Part shown: one piece after another, positions 1-9,438 of the stretch | How the letters are laid out: every line of letters begins with the position of its first letter | Numbering within the stretch: the stretch's first letter is position 1 | DNA from: Candidatus Amesbacteria bacterium RIFOXYB1_FULL_44_23 | Lineage (GTDB): Bacteria > Patescibacteriota > Microgenomatia > CAZETR01 > Amesbacteraceae | Reading direction: 5' to 3' | DNA: 34,245 nucleotides | NCBI GenBank assembly: GCA_001773775.1 | Contig: MEXR01000038.1 | Span: 1-34,245, forward strand | The notes under the pieces: generated by a model | Database searches by the model: none | The model's input: the letters and a program-made list of their open reading frames with translations, nothing else | What the model was told of the DNA's origin: nothing | Made by a program: the position numbers and the translations under genes

Positions 1-935
1 ACATCCGAATCCCTGTACACCCACCCCAAATTATCTCTTTTTACCATTCCCAAAAACCTCACTTTTTTCTCGAGCCCCAAACTTTTGCATAACGCTTCCA
101 GGTCTTTTTTTGCTGGCCCATCACCGGCTATCACCAATCCCACTTTTGGCATTTGCTTTAGCACGATTGCAAATGCCCTTATTACAACTTCCACATTCTT
201 CTCAAACCCGAGTCTTCCTACATGCACAATCCGATTTCTCAGCCGGTAATTATTTTTTGCCCAAAACTTTTTCACATCCAACCCGTTGGATATCGCCACC
301 ACACCTTTTCTGACTCTTCTTTTAACCAGCTCTCTTTTGATAGCTTCCGAAGGACAAATGATTGCATCAGCATATTTATAAACTCGGTTTACCAATGTCC
401 AGGTCATTTTTTGTGGCAAGGTTTCTTTACTCACCCCGCTACAATCAACTTGTTTATCACCATTACGTAGTACTTTTATGTCCAATCCCATTCCCGTAGT
501 CACTCTATCAATCGCCTTCAAATACTTTGCCAATATCCGCCTTGGGGACACATACATCAAAGTCTCCGGATAAAGTGTGTGATACGTTCCCACTAACGGT
601 TTTTTCATTACCTTAGAAAGAAGCACCCCCAAAAGTCCCAACGTACCGGGCGCATGCACATGAATAATATCCGGATCAAATTTATCCATACTGGAATACA
701 CGCTCAAGAAACTGGGAAAAGCTATCTGAATGTCTTTATAAGTTGGAATTGGTACCGAAGCGTATCTTCTGATTATCACCCGACCTCTTCTTTCCACCCA
801 TCCGCTATTTTTACAAGCCGGAGCGTAAATCTCCACTTGGTGATGCTGCGATAATTTTTCAGCCAGTTTATCCACAGCAAACGTCACCCCGTTTATTACC
901 GGAAGATATGAATCGGTAAAAATTGCTATCTTCAT
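1..935 (-). CDS. GT4-family glycosyltransferase (C-terminus cut by window edge)
   Basis: Manual reverse translation from ATG at 935: MKIAIFTDSYLPVINGVTFAVDKLAEKLSQHHQVEIYAPA...HVHAPGTLGLLGVL...GRLGFEKNVEVVIRAFAIV...VIAGDGPAKKDLEALCKSLGLEKKVRFLGMVKRDNLGWVYRDSD; open to window start. Missing from the ORF track because it has no stop in the window. Confidence 0.9.
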   Translation of the reverse strand, partial: MKIAIFTDSYLPVINGVTFAVDKLAEKLSQHHQVEIYAPACKNSGWVERRGRVIIRRYASVPIPTYKDIQIAFPSFLSVYSSMDKFDPDIIHVHAPGTLGLLGVLLSKVMKKPLVGTYHTLYPETLMYVSPRRILAKYLKAIDRVTTGMGLDIKVLRNGDKQVDCSGVSKETLPQKMTWTLVNRVYKYADAIICPSEAIKRELVKRRVRKGVVAISNGLDVKKFWAKNNYRLRNRIVHVGRLGFEKNVEVVIRAFAIVLKQMPKVGLVIAGDGPAKKDLEALCKSLGLEKKVRFLGMVKRDNLGWVYRDSD

Positions 936-1882
936 AACGTTTTTTCATATTCCCAAACTAACTTTGCAATCTGAGGCACTATCGTCTGTGCTTCCTCTCT
1001 TTTTACGTTTTCGTTTAATATCGCCAAAATAAACGGTCTAAGTCGGCAGTTTTCTACCGTCAATTGACAGCTAACTATCCCCGCATCCGCCCACACTCCC
1101 ACATCAGTCCCCACTTTATGAATCACCCTAACTCCCTCCACTCCTGCCAAACCAACCGGAATCCTGTCCTCATAAATACTGTCCGTCAAATATTCAAACA
1201 ATTCGCCCTCCTGTTTATAAATATACTCAAACATTCGCACGGTGTCGGCCGCAGTTGTGACCAGTTCGTCATAAGAACTGTCCTTCATACCCAACCGTTC
1301 AAGCTCTGACTCCATCGTTTTTTTACCCAGTCTCCGATTAAACATTACCCAAGCTGTGTTGTCGGAATTCTTGCCCAAATACGAAAGCAGTTCATCAATC
1401 GTATATACACTACCCGCCGTTTTAAATTGTAACGGCCCGGATCCGGTTGCCCTATCTGCTCCCTCCAACGTATAAGTGTCATCAAGTTCCAACTGCCCGC
1501 CGGCTATCATTTGTGAAACCGCTGTCATCACCGGAAGCTTCATCAGTGATGCAGCTGGCATCCGCTCATTCTGATTAATTCCATACCCGGAGTTATCTCC
1601 CAGATGATAAACCGAAACCGCATACCGTCCGGAGGCCGTAGCCACCAGCGATTCAATATCAGCCACCAGTTTGTCCTGTTTTTTATTAACCTTCCTTGTC
1701 GGTTCCGTTTCAATTTTCACTGCCACACCTTCAGCTGGAATCACCGTTTCATGAATTACTTTCCCTCTCCACCAAAAAAATCCGGAAGCTAGTCCGGTTA
1801 TTACGAATACCGCCAGCAATAGTTTTCTATTCACCGGTCTTTTAGCCTCTAATCGCTTCTTTCTCGATGTTTCCACTTTCAC
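932..1882 (-). CDS. Class A beta-lactamase-like serine hydrolase, membrane anchored
   Basis: N-terminal TM; SLMK (SxxK), SDN, and HKVGT (KTG-like) motifs. 4-bp overlap with the downstream GT. Confidence 0.8.
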   Translation of the reverse strand: MKVETSRKKRLEAKRPVNRKLLLAVFVITGLASGFFWWRGKVIHETVIPAEGVAVKIETEPTRKVNKKQDKLVADIESLVATASGRYAVSVYHLGDNSGYGINQNERMPAASLMKLPVMTAVSQMIAGGQLELDDTYTLEGADRATGSGPLQFKTAGSVYTIDELLSYLGKNSDNTAWVMFNRRLGKKTMESELERLGMKDSSYDELVTTAADTVRMFEYIYKQEGELFEYLTDSIYEDRIPVGLAGVEGVRVIHKVGTDVGVWADAGIVSCQLTVENCRLRPFILAILNENVKREEAQTIVPQIAKLVWEYEKTL

Positions 1883-1938
1883 TATTTTAACTCAAAACTC
1901 TCCCTACTTCATGATTTACCTGATGTCAAATCTATTGC

Positions 1939-2928
1939 TCACTGGATTTCTTCCACCTTTATCGGTTCTGATCTGACAATCCACTCCTGCATTTTTGACT
2001 GATTCAAAAGCCCTTCCTGAGGCCCAACATATTCCAACACCGAAGCGCTATTTACCGTTCCCCACCTTAGCGCTTCTTCTAAAGATTTTCCCTGTACATA
2101 AGCCGTTAAAAAACCTGATCCGAACGCATCTCCCGCTCCAGTTCTCTCCACCACCTTGCAAGGCACAATCGGCATGTGCCAAAACTTTTGCCCGTCGTGT
2201 GCATACGTTCCCTCTGGTCCATCAGTAATCACTACCATCTTCGGCCCAATACTTTTAACCTGAGATAACAAATCTTGAATTTTAAATCTGGGATCGGAAA
2301 TTTTAAGTAGCTCCATCGCCTCTTCTTTGTTTACAAACAATATCTCTGCCGACTCATATGCATACCGCAAATGTTCCAGCCCGGCTTTTAGTTGCCTTGT
2401 CCCGGGATTAAAAGCAATTCTGGCATTTTTGTTTTTTGCAAAAGTTACCGCTTTCTGATAAAAATCCTCATACCCATCCCCCATTGAAGTCAGATAAATC
2501 CATGAAGCATCCAGTGTTTCATCAGCCGGCCAATTACAATCAGTGTGGGAATAGTAAGACAATATCGTTCTCTCACCCTGATAATTAATTATCACCCCAA
2601 ACGCCTGTTGGCCGGCTCTGTTCTCGGTAAATTTAGTTTCCACTCCCTCACTTTTTAAAATCTCCATAGCCTGTTTTTCGGTCCATCCGTCACCAATCGT
2701 CCCCACTATGGCTGCGGTTAATCCAAGTCTGGACATCCCCACCGCATTGTTGGCTGCATTTCCTCCGATCGAAAATTTCATCGAAGATACCGGGATCTTT
2801 TCTCCAAACCCCAACTCAATCATGCATCGTCTTCGATCCATGCTGCACACTTCCACCACCTCATCTTCAGGTAGAGTTACAAAACAGTCCATTCTGAAAG
2901 GTCCCAAACTCAATACATCGTACTTCAT
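1939..2928 (-). CDS. PfkB-family carbohydrate kinase
   Basis: PfkB signatures GGNAANNAVGMSRLG and RTGAGDAFGSGF; 4-bp overlap with the upstream aldolase gene. Confidence 0.88.
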   Translation of the reverse strand: MKYDVLSLGPFRMDCFVTLPEDEVVEVCSMDRRRCMIELGFGEKIPVSSMKFSIGGNAANNAVGMSRLGLTAAIVGTIGDGWTEKQAMEILKSEGVETKFTENRAGQQAFGVIINYQGERTILSYYSHTDCNWPADETLDASWIYLTSMGDGYEDFYQKAVTFAKNKNARIAFNPGTRQLKAGLEHLRYAYESAEILFVNKEEAMELLKISDPRFKIQDLLSQVKSIGPKMVVITDGPEGTYAHDGQKFWHMPIVPCKVVERTGAGDAFGSGFLTAYVQGKSLEEALRWGTVNSASVLEYVGPQEGLLNQSKMQEWIVRSEPIKVEEIQ

Positions 2929-3677
2929 ACAAACAAAGCTTCTGCAATCTTTTTAGCCATTTCCACCGGATTTGCCGCCTGCCAGATATTTCTTCCCATC
3001 GCCCACCCAGTTGCCCCGGCTTCAATTATCTCTCCCGTTCTTTGTAACACTACTGACTCCTCTGATTTTGATCCTCCAACTGCCAACACCCGACACTTAC
3101 CGGCAACTCGCACCACCCACTTCATCGATTCTATATCACCTGTATACGCCACTTTCACCATATCTGCCCCCAATTCCAAGGCTATTCTGGCAGCATAAGC
3201 AATGTTCTCCCGGCTGTGTTCTTCATCCCCAATATGTTTTCCCCGCGGATACGCCCACATGATAACCGGCAGCCCTGCGTTGTGAGCTTGTTCCTGAACC
3301 TTAGAAAATTCAGCAAAACTTTCACCCTCTCTTTCCCCACCGGTATATACCGTATATCCCACCCCCGAAGCTCCCAACTTGATTGCCGTTTCTACACTGC
3401 AGTTCTGGGGAGAAAACAACTCTTCCCCCTTATGGTAACCGGTCTTTCCGTTTAACTTCACAATTAACGGAGGGTGTTTTTCCTTGTCATAGTATTTTTC
3501 AGCAATCCCTTTTTGTACTGCCATACAAGTAAATACCCCAGACTCTGAAGCAATGTCAAACACAAATTGCGGATCAGCATTCCTGTCATCAAAATCAGTT
3601 GGACCGTGCTCAAACCCCTGATCATAGGCAAGCAAAAAACATTTATCCTGTCTTAAAAGTTTCTCTACTCCGAACAT
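2925..3677 (-). CDS. Class I fructose-bisphosphate aldolase, DeoC/FbaB (archaeal-type) family
   Basis: DQGFEHGPTDF, MAVQKGIAEKYY, candidate Schiff-base Lys in GADMVKVAYTGD, AVGGSK, GRNIWQ. Confidence 0.85.
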   Translation of the reverse strand: MFGVEKLLRQDKCFLLAYDQGFEHGPTDFDDRNADPQFVFDIASESGVFTCMAVQKGIAEKYYDKEKHPPLIVKLNGKTGYHKGEELFSPQNCSVETAIKLGASGVGYTVYTGGEREGESFAEFSKVQEQAHNAGLPVIMWAYPRGKHIGDEEHSRENIAYAARIALELGADMVKVAYTGDIESMKWVVRVAGKCRVLAVGGSKSEESVVLQRTGEIIEAGATGWAMGRNIWQAANPVEMAKKIAEALFV

Positions 3678-3695
3678 AAATCTAGTATAGCAGAT

Positions 3696-4337
3696 TTATT
3701 TCGCCCTCACTCTTGCTACAACATTCTTCCACCCACGCACTCTATATGTTTCCAAATATGCCTGCTCCGGTGTTAGTATTTGATTCCAACCCCGGTTAAA
3801 CATCGCTATCGTCAAACCCAACCCCGGCCAACCCTTAACTACATAGTCCACCGCCCTTGGGTCATCCTCTGTATATAGGTTCGCTCCCACCATTCCCACC
3901 GCAGCCAACTTAATATCATTCGAAGAAACTACGTCTTCAACACCAGGATAACGCATATAAATTCGATTCTGTGGTAAAAACGGAAAATATTTTCGCAGCC
4001 ATTCTATTGTAGATTCTCTGGCATTTGGCAATCTGGATGTCGCCGCCCATAATCTATAACCCATCTCCATCAAATCATATGCAGCTTCTACCGCCCCTTC
4101 TACAGGATTTGCTAAAAATAAGATATCCGGATCAAACCACACTTGAGTTGCTTCTTCACCTTCCACCTTACTTTTAGTCAGCTGTTCAATCTGTTCTCCT
4201 ATCCAATTCCAAGAATTGATATCCTGCCATCGCAACTGACTACCCCAACGCCTATTAACTTCCTTAACCACCGGCTTTGCCGTATCAGCCAAAACTCCAT
4301 CGACATCTGTTAGCCACTCATGCTCATCGCGCGTCAT
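3696..4337 (-). CDS. HAD-superfamily, 5'(3')-deoxyribonucleotidase-like protein
   Basis: DVDGVLADT HAD motif I, AATSRLPNA motif II-like, YTEDDPRAV motif III-like. Confidence 0.6.
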   Translation of the reverse strand: MTRDEHEWLTDVDGVLADTAKPVVKEVNRRWGSQLRWQDINSWNWIGEQIEQLTKSKVEGEEATQVWFDPDILFLANPVEGAVEAAYDLMEMGYRLWAATSRLPNARESTIEWLRKYFPFLPQNRIYMRYPGVEDVVSSNDIKLAAVGMVGANLYTEDDPRAVDYVVKGWPGLGLTIAMFNRGWNQILTPEQAYLETYRVRGWKNVVARVRAK

Positions 4338-4350
4338 TTACCAACGAATA

Positions 4351-4617
4351 TTACTCTTCATCCAGCAAAAAGTTTAGAGCCAATATTACCGAGACAACCC
4401 CTATTACCAACTGCGCCGACACTCCCCAAACCGACCACTTTAGTACCGGGGCCATCTGTTCCGGAAGCATATGAGCCAGTCCTCCCAATAGCAGTAGTAC
4501 CCACCCCACACTTACCCATTTCGAATCGTAATTTCGACAGCTATCGCAACGCTCATCTTCTTTAACCACTGCCTTCACCTCAGGTTTTATTTTTGTCTTT
4601 GCACTTTTAGTCGCCAT
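4351..4617 (-). CDS. Small two-TM protein with CxxC motif
   Basis: CDSCRNYDSKW followed by two hydrophobic segments. Confidence 0.6.
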   Translation of the reverse strand: MATKSAKTKIKPEVKAVVKEDERCDSCRNYDSKWVSVGWVLLLLGGLAHMLPEQMAPVLKWSVWGVSAQLVIGVVSVILALNFLLDEE

Positions 4618-4652
4618 TACCCCCAGAGTATATACTCAAACCAACCGCCTTT

Positions 4653-5582
4653 TCAAGACCACTCCGATTTTCTTAATAATACCTTTCTGACCGAATCAAT
4701 TATATTTGTAGCCTTCAATCCATATTTTTCGGCCAGCTCGTCCGGAGTACCGGATTCACCAAAACTGTCATCTACTCCCACAAACTCGAGTGGAACCGGA
4801 CAATATTGCGCTAATACTTCAGCCACTGCCGATCCCATTCCCCCGGCTATTTGATGATCTTCAGCCGTTACAACCGCCTGACAGTTCTTAGCAACTTCGA
4901 CCATCAATTCCTTATCCATTGGTTTTATTCGGCTACAATTTATCACTTGTACCCATACCCCCTCCTTTGCCAGCTCGTTTGCTGCCTCCACACACTCATT
5001 TAAAATTGGACCGCATCCGATTATCGCCACCTTCTTTTTCACTTTCGCGTCCGGTTCAGGGTTTCGAATAGATATTAAAGGAGTTTTTTCCCTGACCGAT
5101 CTTATGTACACGGGGCCCGGAAGCTGCACTGATTCCTCCACCATTTTTTTAGCCTGCTCAAAATCAGCCGGCACCCAAACTGTCATGTTCGGCAAAACTC
5201 TGGTAATCGCAATATCTTCTAAAGCTTGATGCGTCGCCCCATCCGGCCCCACCGACAATCCCGTGTGTGCTCCAATTATCTTTACCGGCAAATTAGAGTA
5301 GCAAACAGCCACCCGCAACTGATCCCAACTCCTTCCTGGCGAAAACACGGCGTAGGCACAAACAAACGGTATTTTCCCGGCAGCTGCCAATCCGGCAGCA
5401 ATCCCCATCATGTTTTGTTCTGCTACCCCACACTCAATAAATCTCTCCGGAAACACCTGGGCAAATCTTTCCACCCGAACCGATTCCTTTACGTCCGCAG
5501 TCAACACCACTACCCGGTCATCTCTTTTACCCAACTCAACCAAGGCTTCTCCGATTCCGTCTCTGATCGCTTTTAACTCCAT
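4653..5582 (-). CDS. Transketolase, C-terminal subunit
   Basis: ERFIECGVAEQNMMGIAAGLAAAGKIPFVCAYAVF, GPDGATHQALEDIAI. Confidence 0.93.
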   Translation of the reverse strand: MELKAIRDGIGEALVELGKRDDRVVVLTADVKESVRVERFAQVFPERFIECGVAEQNMMGIAAGLAAAGKIPFVCAYAVFSPGRSWDQLRVAVCYSNLPVKIIGAHTGLSVGPDGATHQALEDIAITRVLPNMTVWVPADFEQAKKMVEESVQLPGPVYIRSVREKTPLISIRNPEPDAKVKKKVAIIGCGPILNECVEAANELAKEGVWVQVINCSRIKPMDKELMVEVAKNCQAVVTAEDHQIAGGMGSAVAEVLAQYCPVPLEFVGVDDSFGESGTPDELAEKYGLKATNIIDSVRKVLLRKSEWS

Positions 5583-5602
5583 ATTACAATAGTATTACTT
5601 TT

Positions 5603-7129
5603 ATGAAGTTCTTCAAACACCCGCTATTTATTCTGATCCTGTTTTTCTTATTATCCCGTCTTATTAATCTCACTCTTCTTCCGGTTTTTTCCGACGAAGC
5701 ACTGTATATGGAATGGGGCTGGCGGGAAATTACCATTCCCGGTCAGGCTTTCCATTCTCTGTATGATGCCAAACAACCGTTTTTAATGTGGTTTTTTGGC
5801 TTGGGTCAAATTATTTTTCCTGATCCTCTTTTTGGATCCCGTCTCACTTCGGTTTTTACCGGCCTTCTGTCTTTACTGGGACTTTGGCTAATCTCCAAAA
5901 AATTATTTGATCAAAAAGTAGCCATTCTGACCTCCGTCCTCTATATCGTAATTCCCAACTTTATATTTTACGACCGCCAAGCGTTAATGGAATCCGCTTT
6001 AACCGCCTGTTCTATTTGGTCGCTTTATTTTCTTATTCAGCTCTTACAAACTTCCAAATTCAAGTACGCCCTATATCTGGGTCTGGTCTTGGGCTTAGGT
6101 TTCTTCACCAAAAATACGGCCGTCATTTTTTTAATATCCGCATTGGCTATTATTTTTGGTTATTCCCTCAGAGAAAAAAAACTGTTTTACTCATTGTCTC
6201 TTTCGCAAATCGTTATCTTGATCGTATTTTTCTTAGTAAACCTTCCTCTTTTTTTTCAACCCCTCTATTGGCAAACCCTGTCTTCCAACTCCCGTTGGAC
6301 TTTTACTTTAACCGAACTGTTACGATTTCCTATTTCTCAGTGGTTTTCCAATAGTGTCGGTAATCTTGAACTAGTAATAGTTCACCTTACTCCGCCCTTA
6401 TTTATGTTATTACTCTTTGGACTTTGGACTTTATTCAAATCAAAACTAGTAACACATAAGCTGATTGTTCTTTGGCTTTTAATTCCAGCAGTCCAGTATC
6501 TGCTCTCCCTGAAATTCATCAATTTTATGGCCTGGCGATATCAAACCCCTTTCCTGGCTCTTGCTCCATTAATTCTTGCCTTACCCCTTGTTAGAATTTC
6601 AAACAACTTCATAAAATCTTTATTTATACTCCTTCCTCTTTCGTTCTCTTTAATTTTAATATTCAACCCCATTCTGTTTTTCCAAATACAAAATCGTGTT
6701 ACCAAACATTCATATATTGAAGGTTACGTGACCGGATCCGATACAGGGTATCAAGTAAACAACATCGTAAAGTTTTTAAAAGATCAAAGCCGCACTTCCC
6801 CCATTGTCGTTGGTATAGGTGTTCATAGTTTCAATCCCGAGTCCGGTATTTGGGATTATTTCAGAAAAGATCCCAACGTCACCGTCTCATATTTAGATTC
6901 CCGTCTGTTTGATCCTCAGGTGTTAAATAACATAGAATGCTTATCTTCTGATAAACCATTCTTCTTTATTGCCAAACTCGACGATACGGTGGGACTAGAA
7001 AAATACTTTGAAAAAGTCACCGTCATCACAAATCCGCACAATTCCGACTACTCCACCGTCTATACTTTCAAAACAAACTGCTCCAGTCCTCCGATTCTTC
7101 TAAATCTTTCCCAACCCATCACTCACTAG
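5603..7129 (+). CDS. GT39/PMT-like membrane glycosyltransferase
   Basis: Multiple TMs; DEALYMEWGWREI...YDAKQPFLMWFFGLGQ typical of the PMT_2/ArnT fold. Confidence 0.8.
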   Translation: MKFFKHPLFILILFFLLSRLINLTLLPVFSDEALYMEWGWREITIPGQAFHSLYDAKQPFLMWFFGLGQIIFPDPLFGSRLTSVFTGLLSLLGLWLISKKLFDQKVAILTSVLYIVIPNFIFYDRQALMESALTACSIWSLYFLIQLLQTSKFKYALYLGLVLGLGFFTKNTAVIFLISALAIIFGYSLREKKLFYSLSLSQIVILIVFFLVNLPLFFQPLYWQTLSSNSRWTFTLTELLRFPISQWFSNSVGNLELVIVHLTPPLFMLLLFGLWTLFKSKLVTHKLIVLWLLIPAVQYLLSLKFINFMAWRYQTPFLALAPLILALPLVRISNNFIKSLFILLPLSFSLILIFNPILFFQIQNRVTKHSYIEGYVTGSDTGYQVNNIVKFLKDQSRTSPIVVGIGVHSFNPESGIWDYFRKDPNVTVSYLDSRLFDPQVLNNIECLSSDKPFFFIAKLDDTVGLEKYFEKVTVITNPHNSDYSTVYTFKTNCSSPPILLNLSQPITH

Positions 7130-7970
7130 TAATCTTCCCCCACAGACTTCTCAGTTGTTTTAAAGCCTCAACACTCTGCTGCTTATTTGGCGTTTTCCCG
7201 TGCCAGACAAAATCCCCCTCCATCAACTCCACCCCCTTACCAGCAACGGTATGTGCAATTATCACCACTGGACCGGTTGTATCATTTTTAGCCTTCTCAA
7301 TCTCCTGCCCAATTTTTTTTACATTATGCCCATCAATATCTCTCACGTTCCACCCGAACGCTCTCAGTTTGTTAGTTAACGGCTCTAGCGGCATAATGTC
7401 TTCTGTATATCCGTCAATTTGAATGTGGTTTCGGTCAATAATCACTGTCAGATTGTGCAGTTTTTTATTAGCCGCAAACATAAATGCTTCCCAGTTTGAA
7501 CCTTCTTGCAATTCACCGTCGGACATCACGCAGTATGTCCTATATTTTTCTAAATTCATTCTTGCTGCCATCGCGTGCCCAATTGCTTGTGACAAGCCTT
7601 GGCCAAGCGGCCCACCACTATTCTCCACCCCTGGTAGTTCTCGAAAATGTGGGTGTCCCTGAAGCAGACTGCCCATCTTTCGTAAAGTCATCAGATCCTG
7701 ATGCGAAAATGCTCCTGCATGAGACAGGGTTGCATACCACACCGGGCATAAGTGCCCGGCCGACAAAATCACTCTGTCTCTTTGATTATTCCAAGGATCA
7801 ATTGGATCCCAATTTAAAATCCCTGAAAAATACAATGTGGCAAACACATCAGTAATTCCCAACGGCCCCGCACTGTGACCTGAACCAGCCATTAAAAGCA
7901 TTTCAATAATATCCTTGCGAATTTCTGTCGCCTTCAATTCAATTCTTTGTATCTGCTCTTCGGTTAACAT
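7119..7970 (-). CDS. Transketolase, N-terminal (TPP-binding) subunit
   Basis: GHSAGPLGITDVFATLYF, SDGELQEGSNWEAFMFAANKKLHNLTVIIDRN. Confidence 0.93.
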   Translation of the reverse strand: MLTEEQIQRIELKATEIRKDIIEMLLMAGSGHSAGPLGITDVFATLYFSGILNWDPIDPWNNQRDRVILSAGHLCPVWYATLSHAGAFSHQDLMTLRKMGSLLQGHPHFRELPGVENSGGPLGQGLSQAIGHAMAARMNLEKYRTYCVMSDGELQEGSNWEAFMFAANKKLHNLTVIIDRNHIQIDGYTEDIMPLEPLTNKLRAFGWNVRDIDGHNVKKIGQEIEKAKNDTTGPVVIIAHTVAGKGVELMEGDFVWHGKTPNKQQSVEALKQLRSLWGKITSE

Positions 7971-7971
7971 A

Positions 7972-8017
7972 AAATTAGTTTAGCAAAAATACAATTACTT
8001 AACTAATTTGGTATCAA
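7972..8017 (-). promoter_or_regulatory. Putative promoter/operator of the transketolase N-subunit gene
   Basis: Minus strand TGCTAAACT (extended -10) ends 6 nt before the ATG at 7970. An upstream TTGATA (8017-8012)-17 nt-TTGTAT (7994-7989) pair is also present. Perfect 9-bp inverted repeat AAATTAGTT/AACTAATTT at 7972-7980 and 8001-8009. Confidence 0.4.
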
Positions 8018-8046
8018 ATTAACCAGCCGGTCCAGAACAACCCCTC

Positions 8047-8670
8047 CTACAACTGAAACGGCTTCTCTGCCGGATTGAAGACTTTATGGTCGTGAGTCAG
8101 CATAAATTCAAAAATCTCCAGTGACTTAATCACTTCCTCAGGCGTTGTCGCTACCCTATACACCTGAAACTCTTCCGGTCGCATCCTCATATTTGACATA
8201 AACGTAGCCATGATGTTTTCCCAAAACTTACCGTATAAAATTAATGGCTTGTGATGGCCCATATATAGTCGGGCTAGCCCCCAAGCCATTCCGAATTCGG
8301 AAATTGTCCCCGTTCCCCCTTTAAATATCACGTAGGCCTGACCCACGTCCAACAGTTTCAGCGTTCTTTCCAAATAATTATCCGTTTTAATCTCTTCATC
8401 AATCGGATTGTTTTTATCCCTACCCTCAAAATTTGCCACATCTTTAGGATAAAAAGTCACTCCAATCACTTTTCCATTTGCAGCTTTTGCTCCCAGAGAC
8501 GTCGCCCGCATTACTCCCGGACCACCACCATTGGCCACCACATACTTATTTTCCGCCAATGCCTTACCTACGTCGTAAGCCCCCGTAAACAAGGTGTCAT
8601 CTTCATGTGCATCGGCAAATCCCAAACAGGTAACTGTTTTAATAATTCGTTCATCTGTTTTCGTTTCCAT
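8047..8670 (-). CDS. LOG-family (lysine-decarboxylase-like / TIGR00730-type) protein
   Basis: GGGPGVMRATSLGAKAANGKVIGV and FKGGTGTISEFGMAW (PGGxGTxxE variant). Confidence 0.8.
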   Translation of the reverse strand: METKTDERIIKTVTCLGFADAHEDDTLFTGAYDVGKALAENKYVVANGGGPGVMRATSLGAKAANGKVIGVTFYPKDVANFEGRDKNNPIDEEIKTDNYLERTLKLLDVGQAYVIFKGGTGTISEFGMAWGLARLYMGHHKPLILYGKFWENIMATFMSNMRMRPEEFQVYRVATTPEEVIKSLEIFEFMLTHDHKVFNPAEKPFQL

Positions 8671-8672
8671 AC

Positions 8673-9281
8673 TTAAAATGATAACACTCTTTTAACCCCC
8701 ACCGCCACCTCATCTGCACCCATCTCTTCCAAAATAGGTAAATGAATTTTTTCCACTCCTCCGTCCACGCAGATTTTAAAATCGTAACCTGACGATTTTC
8801 TCAAACCGGTCAAATACTTCACCTTCTCCAGCACCCGGTTATCAAACAGTTGGTTTCCAAAACCCGCCTCTACCGCCATCAGTAAAACCACATCTAGTTC
8901 CGGCAATACCAAGTCATCGATTTGTTCAATACTGGTATCCAGATCAACCGCCAATCCCCGTTTAAAACCCTGGGTCCATTCTAAAAATAGTTTTTGATCG
9001 TCCAAAGATTCCAATTGGGCAATAATTCTCTCAAATCCCAGTTTTCTTGCTTCCCCGACCCTGATTTCCATTTCACGACCATCTACCATCAAGTGCGCAT
9101 CAAACTTCAAAGGTTCATAGTCTTTGGGAAATGTGCTCATTACTGAAATAGTTTGGTTGTCATACTGTTCATCAATAAAATCTACCTGCACCTGGTCATA
9201 ACTGCTGCTCTTTATTATTGTCTCCATTTCCTGCCTGTAAACGTCAACACTGTTGGTAAGAATTGCTGGTATTATTTTCAT
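8673..9281 (-). CDS. Ribulose-phosphate 3-epimerase-like protein
   Basis: MKIIPAILT, VQVDFIDEQYDNQ, FDAHLMVDGRE, ICVDGGVEKIHLPILEEMGADEVAVG. Confidence 0.75.
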   Translation of the reverse strand: MKIIPAILTNSVDVYRQEMETIIKSSSYDQVQVDFIDEQYDNQTISVMSTFPKDYEPLKFDAHLMVDGREMEIRVGEARKLGFERIIAQLESLDDQKLFLEWTQGFKRGLAVDLDTSIEQIDDLVLPELDVVLLMAVEAGFGNQLFDNRVLEKVKYLTGLRKSSGYDFKICVDGGVEKIHLPILEEMGADEVAVGVKRVLSF

Positions 9282-9285
9282 AATC

Positions 9286-9438
9286 TCATCGATAATTTTC
9301 CGGATGCAGTTCCATATCTCTTAAAAAATCGTCGGACATAATCGGTCCTCCCCTTTCAAGCCAGGCAATAGACACCATCAGTATCAGTAAACTTCCCAGT
9401 ACAAAAGTCACTAATGCTATTTTTACCAATCTCTTCAT
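9286..9438 (-). CDS. Small single-TM protein (50 aa), not in ORF track
   Basis: MKRLVKIALVTFVLGSLLILMVSIAWLERGGPIMSDDFLRDMELHPENYR*; preceded by strong SD GGAGGTGA inside the end of gap; TGATG overlap with the gap stop. Confidence 0.7.
   Translation of the reverse strand: MKRLVKIALVTFVLGSLLILMVSIAWLERGGPIMSDDFLRDMELHPENYR

Noticed and set aside
110-470. Plus-strand ORFs 110..313 and 222..470
   Set aside because: Antisense to the GT4 gene, which has clear family motifs in the opposite frame; no protein-like motifs.
4626-4637. 12-bp palindrome GAGTATATACTC
   Set aside because: Upstream of the small TM gene and includes TATACT at 9 nt from ATG, but too short and AT-rich to claim as an operator without a second copy.
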